From VAZQ01 sp963841705 (lineage in GTDB: Bacteria; Pseudomonadota; Alphaproteobacteria; Rhizobiales; Xanthobacteraceae): 64,000 nt of DNA. Every line of letters begins with the position of its first letter. Positions within the stretch are counted from its first letter, which is position 1. The stretch is taken from assembly GCA_963841705.1 (NCBI GenBank), contig CAWJDY010000025.1:62001-126000 (forward strand), given 5' to 3'. This document shows, one piece after another, positions 24,814 to 33,502 of the stretch. The translations under genes and the position numbers were made by a program. The notes below the pieces were generated by a model. It searched no databases. It worked only from the letters and a program-made list of their open reading frames with translations, and had not been told where the DNA came from.

Positions 24814-24983
24814 GCTCTGTGATCCTATCGCCTCAACGAAAAAGCCTGGCTGCGGCAGACAGCAATACCGCCGGATGCTACAGCGCGTTTCGGTGAACTT
24901 GATGCACAACGGCGCAACATACTCGGTCTGCGCCCTCTCCCCGTTAACGGTGAGAGGGTGGGGTGAGGGGCAAATCCCCTCGC
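24814..24983. repeat. Intergenic repeat DNA upstream of the flavoprotein gene
   Basis: Includes CTCTCCCCGTTAACGGTGAG and GGGTGGGGTGAGGGG (about 24939-24970), parts of a palindromic element. An in-frame extension of the flavoprotein crosses this stretch with a poor composition and is rejected. Confidence 0.55.
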
Positions 24984-25108
24984 GGTCGTCATCGTCCGCG
25001 CATGCGGACGATCCAGTAATCACAGGAGGGTAGGATTTGGCACGGCTGTGTCTCAACCCGCCCTGCGGGGATTACTGGATGCCCCGCTTGAAGCGGGGCA
25101 TGACAACC
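24984..25108 (+). repeat. Dispersed 125-bp repeat, copy 1
   Basis: Matches 55385-55506 over its whole length: the same left end (CATCGTCCGCGCATGCGGAC), then the centre with ATTACTGGATGCCCCGCTT, and the same end GCGGGGCATGACAACC. It lies just before the CoxL-like gene. It contains two self-complementary parts (GTCCGCGCATGCGGAC and CCCCGCTTGAAGCGGGG). Confidence 0.8.
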
Positions 25109-25155
25109 CCAAAGATCGGCCCGGCGGCACCTCCATCGTGGACTTCTGTGCACGA

Positions 25156-27525
25156 ATGAACGATAGCCGCCAAGCTCCCTTTGTCGGGCGCTCGCTGCCG
25201 CGCCGCGAGGACCGCCGGCTGCTGACCGGGCGCGGGCAGTTTATTGCCGATCTCGAGCTGCCGCACATGCTGCACGCGGCATTCATCAGAAGTCCGGTGG
25301 CGCATGCGCGCATCGCAGGGGTCGATCTCGCGCGCGCCGCATTGTTCCCCGGGGTGGTGTTCGTGCTCGGCGGTGCCGAGCTCGCGCGCCTGCTGCCGCC
25401 CGTGCCCGACACCCAGCTCTCGCTGCCGCGCAAATGGGCCAGCACCGTGGACCACAAGTTCATCAACCCGCAACAGCCGCTGCTCGCTTACGACAAGGTC
25501 CGCCATGTCGGCGAGGCGGTTGCGGTCATCGTGGCAGAGAGCCGGTACGCCGCGGAAGATGCGGCGCAAGCCGTGACCCTCGATCTCGATCCGCTGCCCG
25601 CCGTGGTCGATCCCGAGGCGGCATTGCGCTCCGAGGCGCCGCTTATTCACGACCGCTTCAAGACCAATCTCATCGGCGCGTTCAGCGTCGGCAAGGGCGA
25701 CGCCAATGCCGCGCTCGCGCGCGCTCCCCACAGGCTGCGCCGGCGGTTCTATCATCACCGCTACGCGGCTGCGCCGATGGAATGCCGCGGCGTTGCGAGC
25801 AGCTACGACCCGCGCACGGATTCGGTGACGATCTGGTCGTCCACCCAGGTGGTTCATTGGGTCCGGCGCGAAGCGGCGACGGTGCTGCGACTTCCCGAGG
25901 CACGGGTGCGCTGCCTCGCGCTCGATGTCGGCGGCGGCTTCGGCGTCAAGGGACACGTCTATCCCGAGGATCTCCTGCTGCCGTTTCTCGCGCGCAAGCT
26001 CGGTCGGCCGGTCAAATGGATCGAGGACCGTCGCGAGCATCTGATGTGCTCCTGTCACTCCCGCGACCAGATTCATGATGTTGAGGTGGGGTTCGATGAC
26101 GAGGGCCGCATCCTGGCGTTCCGGGATGATTTCATCGTGGATTGCGGGGCATGGAATCCGATCGGCGTGGGAGTGGTCTACAACACTGCTGTCCATCTCA
26201 CCGGCCCGTATAAGATCGACAGCATGGCGATCAGCGCGCGCGTTGCCGCGACCAACAAGGTGCCGAACGCTCCCTACCGCGGGGCGGGACGGCCCGAGGC
26301 GGCATTCGCCATGGAGCGGACCATGGACCTCGTCGCCCGCGTGATCGAGCGCGAACCCGCGGAGATACGCGCCAGGAACATGATCCGCGCCGACGAGATG
26401 CCCTATCGCGTGGGCATGCCTTATCGCGACGGCGAGCCGATCGTCTACGACAGCGGCGACTATCAGAAGGCGTTGCGCAGTGCCCTTGATGCGATTGGAG
26501 GCATCGCGGTGTTTCGTCAACGGCAAGAAGCTGCGCGCGCTGAAGGCCGTCATCTCGGTCTCGGCATCGGCTGCTACGTCGAGGGCACCGGTGTAGGCCC
26601 GTTCGAAAGCGCGACAGTGCGTATCGATCCGTCGGGGAAGGTCTACGTGTCGTCGGGCGCATGCCCGCAGGGGCAAGGGATGGAGACGATCTTCGCGCAG
26701 GTGGTGGCGGATACCTGGTCGGTCGATCCCGATGACGTGGTCACCACCTTTGCCGATACCTCGGCCATTGCCATCGGTTTCGGGACGATTGCAAGCCGCA
26801 GCACGGTTACATTGTCGGCGGCCATTCATGCCGCCAGCGAGCGGCTGCGCGAGAAGGTCTTCGCCATCGGCGCCAACCTGCTCGAATGCGCCGCGGGCGA
26901 TCTCGAGCTGCGCAAGCACGGCGTCGGCATCGTCGGTGTGCCGGGGGCTGAGGTCTCGCTCGCGGCGGTGGCGCAAGCCGCGCGTCCCGGCTGGGACCAC
27001 GCTCGCCCGCATGGGGTCGAGGCGGGGTTGGAGGAGACATATTATTATGAGCCGCCGACGGTGACCTGGACCTATGCCGTGCATCTCGCCGTGGTGGAAG
27101 TCGATGCCGAGCTCGGGCGGGTGCAGATCGAGAGATACATTGTCGCGCACGACTGCGGAGTGGTGGTGAACCCGATGCTGGTAGAGGGCCAGATCGTCGG
27201 CGGGGCTGCCCAGGGCATCGGCGGCGCGCTGTTCGAGGATCTCCCTTACGATGTGCAAGGGCAGCTGCTCGCCGGCTCGCTGGCCGACTACATCATGCCG
27301 ACCGCGTGCGAGATTCCGAGCATGCAGCTCATTCACCAGCATTCGCCGTCTCCGCTCAACCCGTTGGGAGTGAAGGGCGTGGGCGAAGGCGGCGCCATCT
27401 CGCCGCCGGTCGCCATAGCCAATGCGGTGTGCGACGCGCTGCGGCCGTTACAGGTCGAGCTCAACACGCTGCCGCTCAAGCCCGCGCAGATCAGAGAGGC
27501 GATCGCGGCAGCGTCTCGCAGCTAA
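25156..27525 (+). CDS. CoxL-like molybdenum hydroxylase large subunit (orphan)
   Basis: A 789-residue molybdopterin-binding subunit of the xanthine dehydrogenase/CO dehydrogenase superfamily, starting at ATG 25156. It opens FVGRSLPRREDRRLLTGRG, has LDVGGGFGVKGHVYPED for the pterin, PYRGAGRPEAAFAMER (the form II-type signature, not the AYRCSFR of true CO dehydrogenase) and GVKGVGEGGAISPPVAIAN with the catalytic glutamate. It therefore oxidises an unknown aldehyde or heterocycle, not CO. No CoxS-type 2Fe-2S or CoxM-type FAD subunit gene is adjacent, so it must borrow them or work alone. No Tat signal, so cytoplasmic. It sits next to the hydantoinase cluster. Confidence 0.9.
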   Translation: MNDSRQAPFVGRSLPRREDRRLLTGRGQFIADLELPHMLHAAFIRSPVAHARIAGVDLARAALFPGVVFVLGGAELARLLPPVPDTQLSLPRKWASTVDHKFINPQQPLLAYDKVRHVGEAVAVIVAESRYAAEDAAQAVTLDLDPLPAVVDPEAALRSEAPLIHDRFKTNLIGAFSVGKGDANAALARAPHRLRRRFYHHRYAAAPMECRGVASSYDPRTDSVTIWSSTQVVHWVRREAATVLRLPEARVRCLALDVGGGFGVKGHVYPEDLLLPFLARKLGRPVKWIEDRREHLMCSCHSRDQIHDVEVGFDDEGRILAFRDDFIVDCGAWNPIGVGVVYNTAVHLTGPYKIDSMAISARVAATNKVPNAPYRGAGRPEAAFAMERTMDLVARVIEREPAEIRARNMIRADEMPYRVGMPYRDGEPIVYDSGDYQKALRSALDAIGGIAVFRQRQEAARAEGRHLGLGIGCYVEGTGVGPFESATVRIDPSGKVYVSSGACPQGQGMETIFAQVVADTWSVDPDDVVTTFADTSAIAIGFGTIASRSTVTLSAAIHAASERLREKVFAIGANLLECAAGDLELRKHGVGIVGVPGAEVSLAAVAQAARPGWDHARPHGVEAGLEETYYYEPPTVTWTYAVHLAVVEVDAELGRVQIERYIVAHDCGVVVNPMLVEGQIVGGAAQGIGGALFEDLPYDVQGQLLAGSLADYIMPTACEIPSMQLIHQHSPSPLNPLGVKGVGEGGAISPPVAIANAVCDALRPLQVELNTLPLKPAQIREAIAAASRS

Positions 27526-27593
27526 AAATCGGTCAGCTTTGTAGGTGGGCAAAGGCGCGGCCACTTCGAAAACTCGGGTCAGACAGCATCTCG

Positions 27594-27638
27594 CGCGCCG
27601 TGCCCACCAACACGACTCGACCGCGTGGGCACGGCGCG
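27594..27638. terminator. Long stem-loop between convergent genes
   Basis: CGCGCCGTGCCCAC and its exact reverse complement are separated by 17 bases. It lies between the stop codons of the CoxL-like gene and the minus-strand gene at 27703, so it could end both transcripts. It may also be a copy of a dispersed palindrome. Confidence 0.5.
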
Positions 27639-27702
27639 GCGCAGTCAAGCCTGCGCAGACTGCGTAAACTTGTCTGCGGCGCGCCGTTGCACACCCTACG
27701 GG

Positions 27703-28002
27703 TCACAGCCAGCGTCGGCCCGTTGGACCCACGCCGGGATCGCTGATGATGTGATGCACCACCAGCCTGTTCCAGATGAACAGAAGGATCACGGCGCCGA
27801 CAGTCGCGCCGACGAGTCCCGCCCCTTGATCGAGCCGATACCACCCGATGGCCTGACCTATGAAAGTGGAAATGAAAGCGCCGACGATCCCCAGCAGAGT
27901 GGTCAGGATGAATCCTCGGGGATTGTTCGCCCCAGGCGAGAGCACGCGCGCGATCAGTCCGGCGATGAAGCCAATGATGATAACCCAAATGATGTTCGAC
28001 AC
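27703..28002 (-). CDS. GlsB/YeaQ/YmgE-family small membrane protein
   Basis: A 99-residue protein with three hydrophobic helices: IIWVIIIGFIAGLIARVLSP, GFILTTLLGIVGAFISTFIG and GLVGATVGAVILLFIWNRL. The pattern is that of the transglycosylase-associated (GlsB/YeaQ/YmgE) family, linked to envelope stress. A polar C-terminal tail (HHIISDPGVGPTGRRWL) follows. Function beyond stress association is not established. It is convergent with the CoxL-like gene. Confidence 0.85.
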   Translation of the reverse strand: MSNIIWVIIIGFIAGLIARVLSPGANNPRGFILTTLLGIVGAFISTFIGQAIGWYRLDQGAGLVGATVGAVILLFIWNRLVVHHIISDPGVGPTGRRWL

Positions 28003-28031
28003 CGCAGTCTCCCGTAATGAACTGTTCTGGC

Positions 28032-28133
28032 TCAGTGGCAGGCGCGCACAAGGCGGCCGGGCATGGCACCGGTGTGCTCGCCTTGCTCAAAGATCGGCGT
28101 GCCGGCCACCAACATAGTGACGATATCGTGCAT
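28032..28133 (-). pseudogene. Amidohydrolase C-terminal remnant
   Basis: A 33-residue open stretch, MLVAGTPIFEQGEHTGAMP then GRLVRACH, ending in a stop at 28032-28034. Members of the D-aminoacylase/dihydroorotase-like amidohydrolase families end in a strand of this type (VxGxxxFEdGEHTGaxPGRLvR). No upstream catalytic domain is present; the adjacent DNA is unrelated. A hydantoinase-type or aminoacylase amidohydrolase would fit the nearby hyuA/hyuB genes, so the fragment may be the remains of a third enzyme of that pathway. It is short, so the reading is provisional. Confidence 0.4.
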
Positions 28134-28178
28134 CGAAGCCCCTTCGGAGTTGCGAAAAACCTATGGTGCACCTTCGGC

Positions 28179-29513
28179 TCAAGCGGGGCAATGCGTTGTG
28201 GCCGCATCGATGGCGTCGCCGAGGCGTTCGACGATGGTGTCCACAACCGGCGCATCGACGATGAAGGGAGGCGCCAGCAGCACATGGTCGCCGCGCACCC
28301 CATCAACCGTGCCGCCCATGGGATAGACCATCAGCCCGCGCGCCATGGCCTCAGCCTTCACCTGCGCATGCAGCTTGTGCTCAGGCGCGAAGGGCTCCTT
28401 GCTCCCCCGGTCGGCAACCAGCTCGACCGCCTGAAAGAGCCCGCGCCCGCGCACGTCTCCGACGAAGGGGTGATTGCCAAATCGCTCCTTGAGCCGGCGC
28501 GCAAGCTGTCCGCCTTGCGCGCGCACGTGCGCGAGCAGCCCGTCGCGCTTTATCACGCGTTGCACCGCCAACGCCGCGGCGCAGGCGAGCGGATGACCCA
28601 TATAGGTGTGACTGTGCTGAAAAGCGCCGGAACCCTCGGCAACCGCATTGAAGATTTTGTCCTGCATGAGGAGCGCGCCGATCGGCGCATAACCGCCGCC
28701 GAGCCCCTTTGCGATCGCCATGAGATCGGGCGCAATTCCTTCCTGCTCGCACGCATGCAGCGTACCCGTGCGCCCCATGCCGCACATGACCTCGTCGAGA
28801 ATCAGCAGGACACCATGGCGGTCGCAGACTTCCCGTATCCGCTGAAAATAGCCGGTAACCGCGGGCACCGCACCCAGGGTGGCGCCAACCACGGTCTCGG
28901 CAACAAAGGCCATGACGTTCTCGCCGCCGAGCTCCTCGATCTTTGCATCGAGCTCCTCGGCCAGGCGCTCGGCGTAAGCTTGCGTGGTCTCCTCCGGGCG
29001 CCGCTCGCGATATTCGAAGACCGGCGATACGTGGTGCGTCTCGAAGAGCAGCGGAGCGAACTGCTTGCGCTGCTGTTCCCGTCCGCCGACCGCCAGCGCG
29101 CCCAGGGTTATGCCGTGATAGCTCTGGCGGCGCGCAATGACGTATCGCCGCTCCGGCTGCCCAAGCTCGACAAAATATTGCCGCGCCAGCTTGAGCGCGG
29201 CCTCGATTGCCTCCGATCCGCCGCTTACGAAGAAGACATGACCGATGCCTTCCGGCGCGCGCGCGACCAGCTCGTCGGCGAGCTCTTCGGCGACATCAGT
29301 CGTGAAGAAGCTCGTATGCGCATAAGCCAGACGGTCGAGCTGCTCACGCATCGCGGCGAGCACGTCAGGATGCGAATGTCCCAGGCAGGAGACCGCCGCC
29401 CCGCTGGAAGCGTCGATATACTCGCTGCCGGCAGCATCGCGGATGATGACGCCTTGAGCCTCCGCGGCGACAGGATAGGAGTGACCGGCCTGGCGATGAA
29501 GAATGTAAGTCAT
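28179..29513 (-). CDS. Class III (PLP-dependent) aminotransferase
   Basis: A 444-residue omega-type aminotransferase. It shows FFVSGGSEAIEAALKLARQY (phosphate-binding SGS region), ILDEVMCGMGRTG, with the aspartate that holds the pyridine nitrogen, and K269 in MAIAKGLGGGYAPIGA as the Schiff-base lysine, followed by HSHTYMGHPLACAAAL. It is divergent from the hyuA gene (138-bp gap). It resembles the aspartate aminotransferase family proteins seen with hydantoinase-like genes. Amino donor and acceptor cannot be read. The second class III enzyme of this cluster is at 33499. Confidence 0.9.
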   Translation of the reverse strand: MTYILHRQAGHSYPVAAEAQGVIIRDAAGSEYIDASSGAAVSCLGHSHPDVLAAMREQLDRLAYAHTSFFTTDVAEELADELVARAPEGIGHVFFVSGGSEAIEAALKLARQYFVELGQPERRYVIARRQSYHGITLGALAVGGREQQRKQFAPLLFETHHVSPVFEYRERRPEETTQAYAERLAEELDAKIEELGGENVMAFVAETVVGATLGAVPAVTGYFQRIREVCDRHGVLLILDEVMCGMGRTGTLHACEQEGIAPDLMAIAKGLGGGYAPIGALLMQDKIFNAVAEGSGAFQHSHTYMGHPLACAAALAVQRVIKRDGLLAHVRAQGGQLARRLKERFGNHPFVGDVRGRGLFQAVELVADRGSKEPFAPEHKLHAQVKAEAMARGLMVYPMGGTVDGVRGDHVLLAPPFIVDAPVVDTIVERLGDAIDAATTHCPA

Positions 29514-29651
29514 GCTGCTGCACTCTACATCAATTCACGCTCATCCGGCGCGGGTTTAACGCGCTTACGCTCTTGTCTTACGCGACGCGCCGGGGCATCC
29601 CTGATCCGGCGGCACACGAGGCGTTTAGAGCAGAGGAAGAGCGCACCCGCC

Positions 29652-31751
29652 ATGGGCTGGCGTATCGGCATCGACATCGGCGGGACCTTCACGGACGTGG
29701 CTCTGGTCAATGACGCCAGCGGCGAGATCGGCGTCGCCAAGGTGCCGACCACGCCGGGTGATCTCACCCGAGGGGTGCTCGACGCGCTCGATGCCGCCAT
29801 GCGCCGCTACGAGGTAGCGCCGGCCGGTGTGGATCACCTTTCGCATGCGACCACGGTGGTGACCAATGCGATCCTGCAGCAATGCGGCTCTCGCGCAGCC
29901 CTGATCACCACGCGCGGGTTCCGCGACGTGCTGGAGCTGCGACGCTCTGCGCGCGCGAACCTTTATGATCTTTTTCAGGACGCGCCCGCGACCCTGATCC
30001 CGCGCCAACTCCGATTCGAGATCACGGAGCGTGTAGGAGCGGACGGCGCGGTTGTGACGCCGCTGGCGGAAGCGGAAATCGATGGGCTGATCGCGGCGCT
30101 CAGGGCTGCGCGCGTGGAAGCGGTGGCGGTCTCGTTCCTCTTCAGCTTTCTCAACCCGCAACACGAGCGAAAGCTCGGCGAGCGGCTGGGCGCCGCGCTG
30201 CCGCACATGCCCATCTACCTGTCCTGCGATGTCTTGCCCGAGATCAAGGAATTCGAACGCAGCAGCACCACGGCGGTTTGTGCCTATGTCGGGCCAATTC
30301 TTGCCTCCTATCTCAAGCGCCTCGAACAGGCCACGCGAACTGCAGGGCTACCCGCGCTGCACCTGATGGGATCGAACGGCGGCATCCTGGAGTCACGCGA
30401 GGCGATCGCCATGCCCGCGGTTGCGGTGGAGTCGGGACCGGCTGCGGGGGTCGTTGCCGCAGCCCTGCTGGCGCGCCAAAGCGGGCGGCCTGATCTTCTT
30501 TCTTTCGACATGGGCGGCACCACCGCCAAGGCAAGCCTCATCCGCGGCGGGCACTACGAGACGACGCCGGACTACGAGGTTGGCGGCGGACCCAGCATGT
30601 CGCGCTGGATGACCGGAACCGGCCATCCGATCCGGATGCCCGTGATCGATCTTGCCGAGGTATCTGCCGGAGGTGGATCGATCGCGTGGGTGGATCGGGC
30701 AGGAGCGTTACGCGTCGGTCCGCAAAGCGCAGGCGCCGATCCAGGCCCGGTCTGCTACGGCCGCGGCGGCAGCGCGCCGACTGTCACGGACTGCGATCTC
30801 CTGCTCGGCTATCTCGATAAAAACTCCTTGCTCGGCGGCGATCTCGCCATCGATCATGCAGCGGCCAACGCCGCTGTGGGCAAGCACCTTGCCGATCCGC
30901 TCGGCGTGGACGTGCGCACCGCCGCGGCTGCGGTGATCGACATCGTCAACCACTCCATGGCGGAAGTGTTGAAGATCGTATCGGTGCAGCGCGGACATGA
31001 TCCGCGGGATTTTGCGCTTGCCGCTTTCGGCGGAGCAGGACCGCTGCATGCTGCCGCGCTGGCAACCGAGCTCGGTATCAGCGAGATCATCTGTCCGCCA
31101 ATTCCCGGCGCCTTTTCTGCGCTGGGACTTGTCGGCAGCGAGTTGAAGCGCGATTACGTGCGCACTTTGCACCGCGCGCCCGGGTCCAGCGATGCCGCAG
31201 GCCTGCCGGACTCGGTGGAAGCGGCGTTCCGGGTACTTGAGCGAGAAGGCGCGGCGATGCTCGATCGCGCCGGCATCCCGGCAGAACGCCGGCGGCTCGA
31301 TCGTTCGGTCGATGCGCGCTACGCGCGGCAATCCTTCGAGCTCGCGATACCGGCTTCACGGCGTCCCGTGGATGAAATCGCGCTCGCCGAGATCTCGGAA
31401 AGATTTCACCAGCGCCATCTGCAGACTTATGGCCACAACAACCGCAGCGAGCCGGTGCAGATCGTGAGCGTTCGCGTCGCCGCAATCGGCGCTATCCCGC
31501 CGCTCTCGATCCGCGACAGGCCTGCTCCTGCCGGAATGGATGCGCTCAAGAGCAAACGTGCGCTGTGGTTCAGAGAGACCGCACTTGTCGATGCAGCAAT
31601 CTATGATCGCGCGCGCATGCCTGCGGGATACGCAGTGCGCGGCCCGGCAGTGATCGAATCACTTGATTCCACCATTCTTGTGCCGCCGGGATGGAAGGCC
31701 AACATGAACGAGGACGGCTTCGTGCTGCTGAGCCTCGGCAAGGACCCGTAG
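29652..31751 (+). CDS. hyuA: Hydantoinase/oxoprolinase subunit A family protein (HyuA)
   Basis: A 699-residue ATP-dependent hydrolase subunit beginning WRIGIDIGGTFTDVALVND, the family nucleotide-binding loop. Further markers are HATTVVTNAILQQ, DMGGTTAKASLIRGG and AGADPGPVCYGRGG, as in N-methylhydantoinase A. The start is ATG 29652; the open frame extends upstream to 28017 but there it is antisense to the aminotransferase. With HyuB it hydrolyses a cyclic amide (hydantoin, oxoproline or analogue) or carboxylates acetone/acetophenone-type ketones. Two bases separate it from hyuB. Confidence 0.9.
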   Translation: MGWRIGIDIGGTFTDVALVNDASGEIGVAKVPTTPGDLTRGVLDALDAAMRRYEVAPAGVDHLSHATTVVTNAILQQCGSRAALITTRGFRDVLELRRSARANLYDLFQDAPATLIPRQLRFEITERVGADGAVVTPLAEAEIDGLIAALRAARVEAVAVSFLFSFLNPQHERKLGERLGAALPHMPIYLSCDVLPEIKEFERSSTTAVCAYVGPILASYLKRLEQATRTAGLPALHLMGSNGGILESREAIAMPAVAVESGPAAGVVAAALLARQSGRPDLLSFDMGGTTAKASLIRGGHYETTPDYEVGGGPSMSRWMTGTGHPIRMPVIDLAEVSAGGGSIAWVDRAGALRVGPQSAGADPGPVCYGRGGSAPTVTDCDLLLGYLDKNSLLGGDLAIDHAAANAAVGKHLADPLGVDVRTAAAAVIDIVNHSMAEVLKIVSVQRGHDPRDFALAAFGGAGPLHAAALATELGISEIICPPIPGAFSALGLVGSELKRDYVRTLHRAPGSSDAAGLPDSVEAAFRVLEREGAAMLDRAGIPAERRRLDRSVDARYARQSFELAIPASRRPVDEIALAEISERFHQRHLQTYGHNNRSEPVQIVSVRVAAIGAIPPLSIRDRPAPAGMDALKSKRALWFRETALVDAAIYDRARMPAGYAVRGPAVIESLDSTILVPPGWKANMNEDGFVLLSLGKDP

Positions 31752-31753
31752 CC

Positions 31754-33502
31754 ATGCAAGAAAGAGTGCGGCACGCCGATCCTGCGACCTTCGAGATCGT
31801 CAAGAACAGTCTCTATAAAACTGCCGAGGAGATGCGGGTGGTCCTCGCCAAGACCGCCTACTCCCCGCTGCTCAAGTCGGCGGGCGATTATTCCTGCGGC
31901 ATATTCGATGCGCAGGGCGAGATGGTAGCGCAAGGGCCTGATCTGCCCATCCATCTCGGCTCGATGCCCGACGCGGTGCGTGCGGTGGTCGCGGCGTTTG
32001 CGGGGGACGTGCATGAGAACGACGTGTTCGTGCATAACGACCCGTACTTTGGCGGCAGCCACCTGCCCGATGTGAATGTGATCAGGCCCGCGTTCCACGC
32101 TGGGCAGCTCCTCGGTTATGCCTGCCTGCGCGCCCATTGGCCCGACGTCGGTTCCGCTACGCCCGGCAGCTACGGCGCGGTGACGGAAATCTTCGGGGAG
32201 GGGTTGCGCATTCCGCCGCTGCGGCTGTTCAGCCGCGGCGTGCTCAATGCCGAGCTCGAAAAGCTCATTCTGGCGAATGTCCGCACCCCGGATGAACGCA
32301 AGGGCGACCTTGGTGCCCAGCTTGCGGCAACCCTGCGGGCGACCCAACGGCTCGCAGGGCTTGCACGGCGCTATGGCAGCGAGACGCTCATCGGCTACAT
32401 GGCGCAGGTCATGGATTATTCCGAGCGGCTCATGCGGGAGAGCCTCATGGACCTTCCGGACGGCTCAGGGGCGTTCGAGGACTTCTGCGACGGCGACGGT
32501 ATTGCAGATGATCCGTCAGGCAAGGACGCTCGGTTCAAGATCCGTTTGTCCATCCGCAAAGCACGCGATCGGCTGGTCGTGGACTTTGCAGGGACTGATC
32601 CGCAGGTCAAAGGACCGATGAACGCGCCACTTTCGGTGACGGCCTCGGGTGTTTTCTGCGGGATCAAGACCGCGGTCGATCCGAACAATCTCATTCCGCC
32701 CAACTCGGGCTGCTGGCGCGCCATTCAAATAACGGCGCCGAAAGGCTCTGTCGTGAACGCCGAGTTTCCAGCTCCGGTCGTTTATGCAAATCATGAGATC
32801 TCGCATCGCGTCGCGGACATGGTGATGGGCGCGCTTGCCAATTTCATGCCGCGGCAGGTGATGGCCTGCAGTCAGGGCACGTCTGCCATCCTCACTCTTG
32901 GCGGCGTCGATCCCCGCACGCGGCGGCCGTACATCTCCTATGAAACGGTCAAGGGTGGCTTCGGCGCTCGGCCGAACAAGGACGGAATCAACTGCATCGC
33001 CGCCGGCATCTCCAACACCATGAACACCCCGGTGGAAGTCCTGGAAACGGCTTTCCCCGTGCGCATCGAATGCTACGCGATCGATCCGGACTCGGGCGGT
33101 GCCGGCCGCTATCGCGGCGGCTGCGGTGCAGTTCGGGTTTGGCGGCTGCTGGAGGGTGCCGATGCTACTGGGGCGCTGTGCATGGAGCGAATGACCTCGC
33201 CGCCATTTGGGTTGCTCGGTGGCAAAGCCGGCGCAGCGGCTGAGGTGTTGCTAACCACCCCCGATGGCGCGAGCCGCCGCCTGCCCAGCAAGGGCGCGTT
33301 CCACGCGCCGGCAGGCGCGGTGATTGCCATGCGCACGCCCGGGTCGGGCGGCTTCGGGGCGGCGGCGGACCGTGATCGCGCTTCAGTGGGTCGCGATCTG
33401 CTCAATGGATACGTCAGCACGGCGGCTGCGGCGCGCGATTACGGGATTGCAGATCCGGACGCGCTGCGAAAGTCCGCTCAATCGGAGGAGGATGCCGCGT
33501 GA
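31754..33502 (+). CDS. hyuB: Hydantoinase/oxoprolinase subunit B family protein (HyuB)
   Basis: A 582-residue partner of HyuA. It starts at ATG 31754, two bases after the HyuA stop. Family markers are ADPATFEIVKNSLYKTAEEM, LAKTAYSPLLKSAGDYSCGI, HNDPYFGGSHLPDVNVI and, near the end, GGAGRYRGGCGAVRVW. With HyuA it makes a two-subunit ATP-dependent hydrolase or carboxylase. Its TGA overlaps the GTG start of the aminotransferase gene (GTGA), so the three are one operon. The specific ring or ketone substrate is unknown. Confidence 0.9.
   Translation: MQERVRHADPATFEIVKNSLYKTAEEMRVVLAKTAYSPLLKSAGDYSCGIFDAQGEMVAQGPDLPIHLGSMPDAVRAVVAAFAGDVHENDVFVHNDPYFGGSHLPDVNVIRPAFHAGQLLGYACLRAHWPDVGSATPGSYGAVTEIFGEGLRIPPLRLFSRGVLNAELEKLILANVRTPDERKGDLGAQLAATLRATQRLAGLARRYGSETLIGYMAQVMDYSERLMRESLMDLPDGSGAFEDFCDGDGIADDPSGKDARFKIRLSIRKARDRLVVDFAGTDPQVKGPMNAPLSVTASGVFCGIKTAVDPNNLIPPNSGCWRAIQITAPKGSVVNAEFPAPVVYANHEISHRVADMVMGALANFMPRQVMACSQGTSAILTLGGVDPRTRRPYISYETVKGGFGARPNKDGINCIAAGISNTMNTPVEVLETAFPVRIECYAIDPDSGGAGRYRGGCGAVRVWRLLEGADATGALCMERMTSPPFGLLGGKAGAAAEVLLTTPDGASRRLPSKGAFHAPAGAVIAMRTPGSGGFGAAADRDRASVGRDLLNGYVSTAAAARDYGIADPDALRKSAQSEEDAA

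Noticed and set aside
25072..27342. A 756-codon minus-strand frame
   Set aside because: Antisense shadow of the CoxL-like gene.
25156..27525. Considered as CO dehydrogenase large subunit
   Set aside because: The signature is PYRGAGR and not AYRCSFR, so it is a form II-type molybdenum hydroxylase.
28017..29651. Upstream extension of the hyuA frame
   Set aside because: It crosses the aminotransferase gene antisense; the conserved HyuA start is at 29652.
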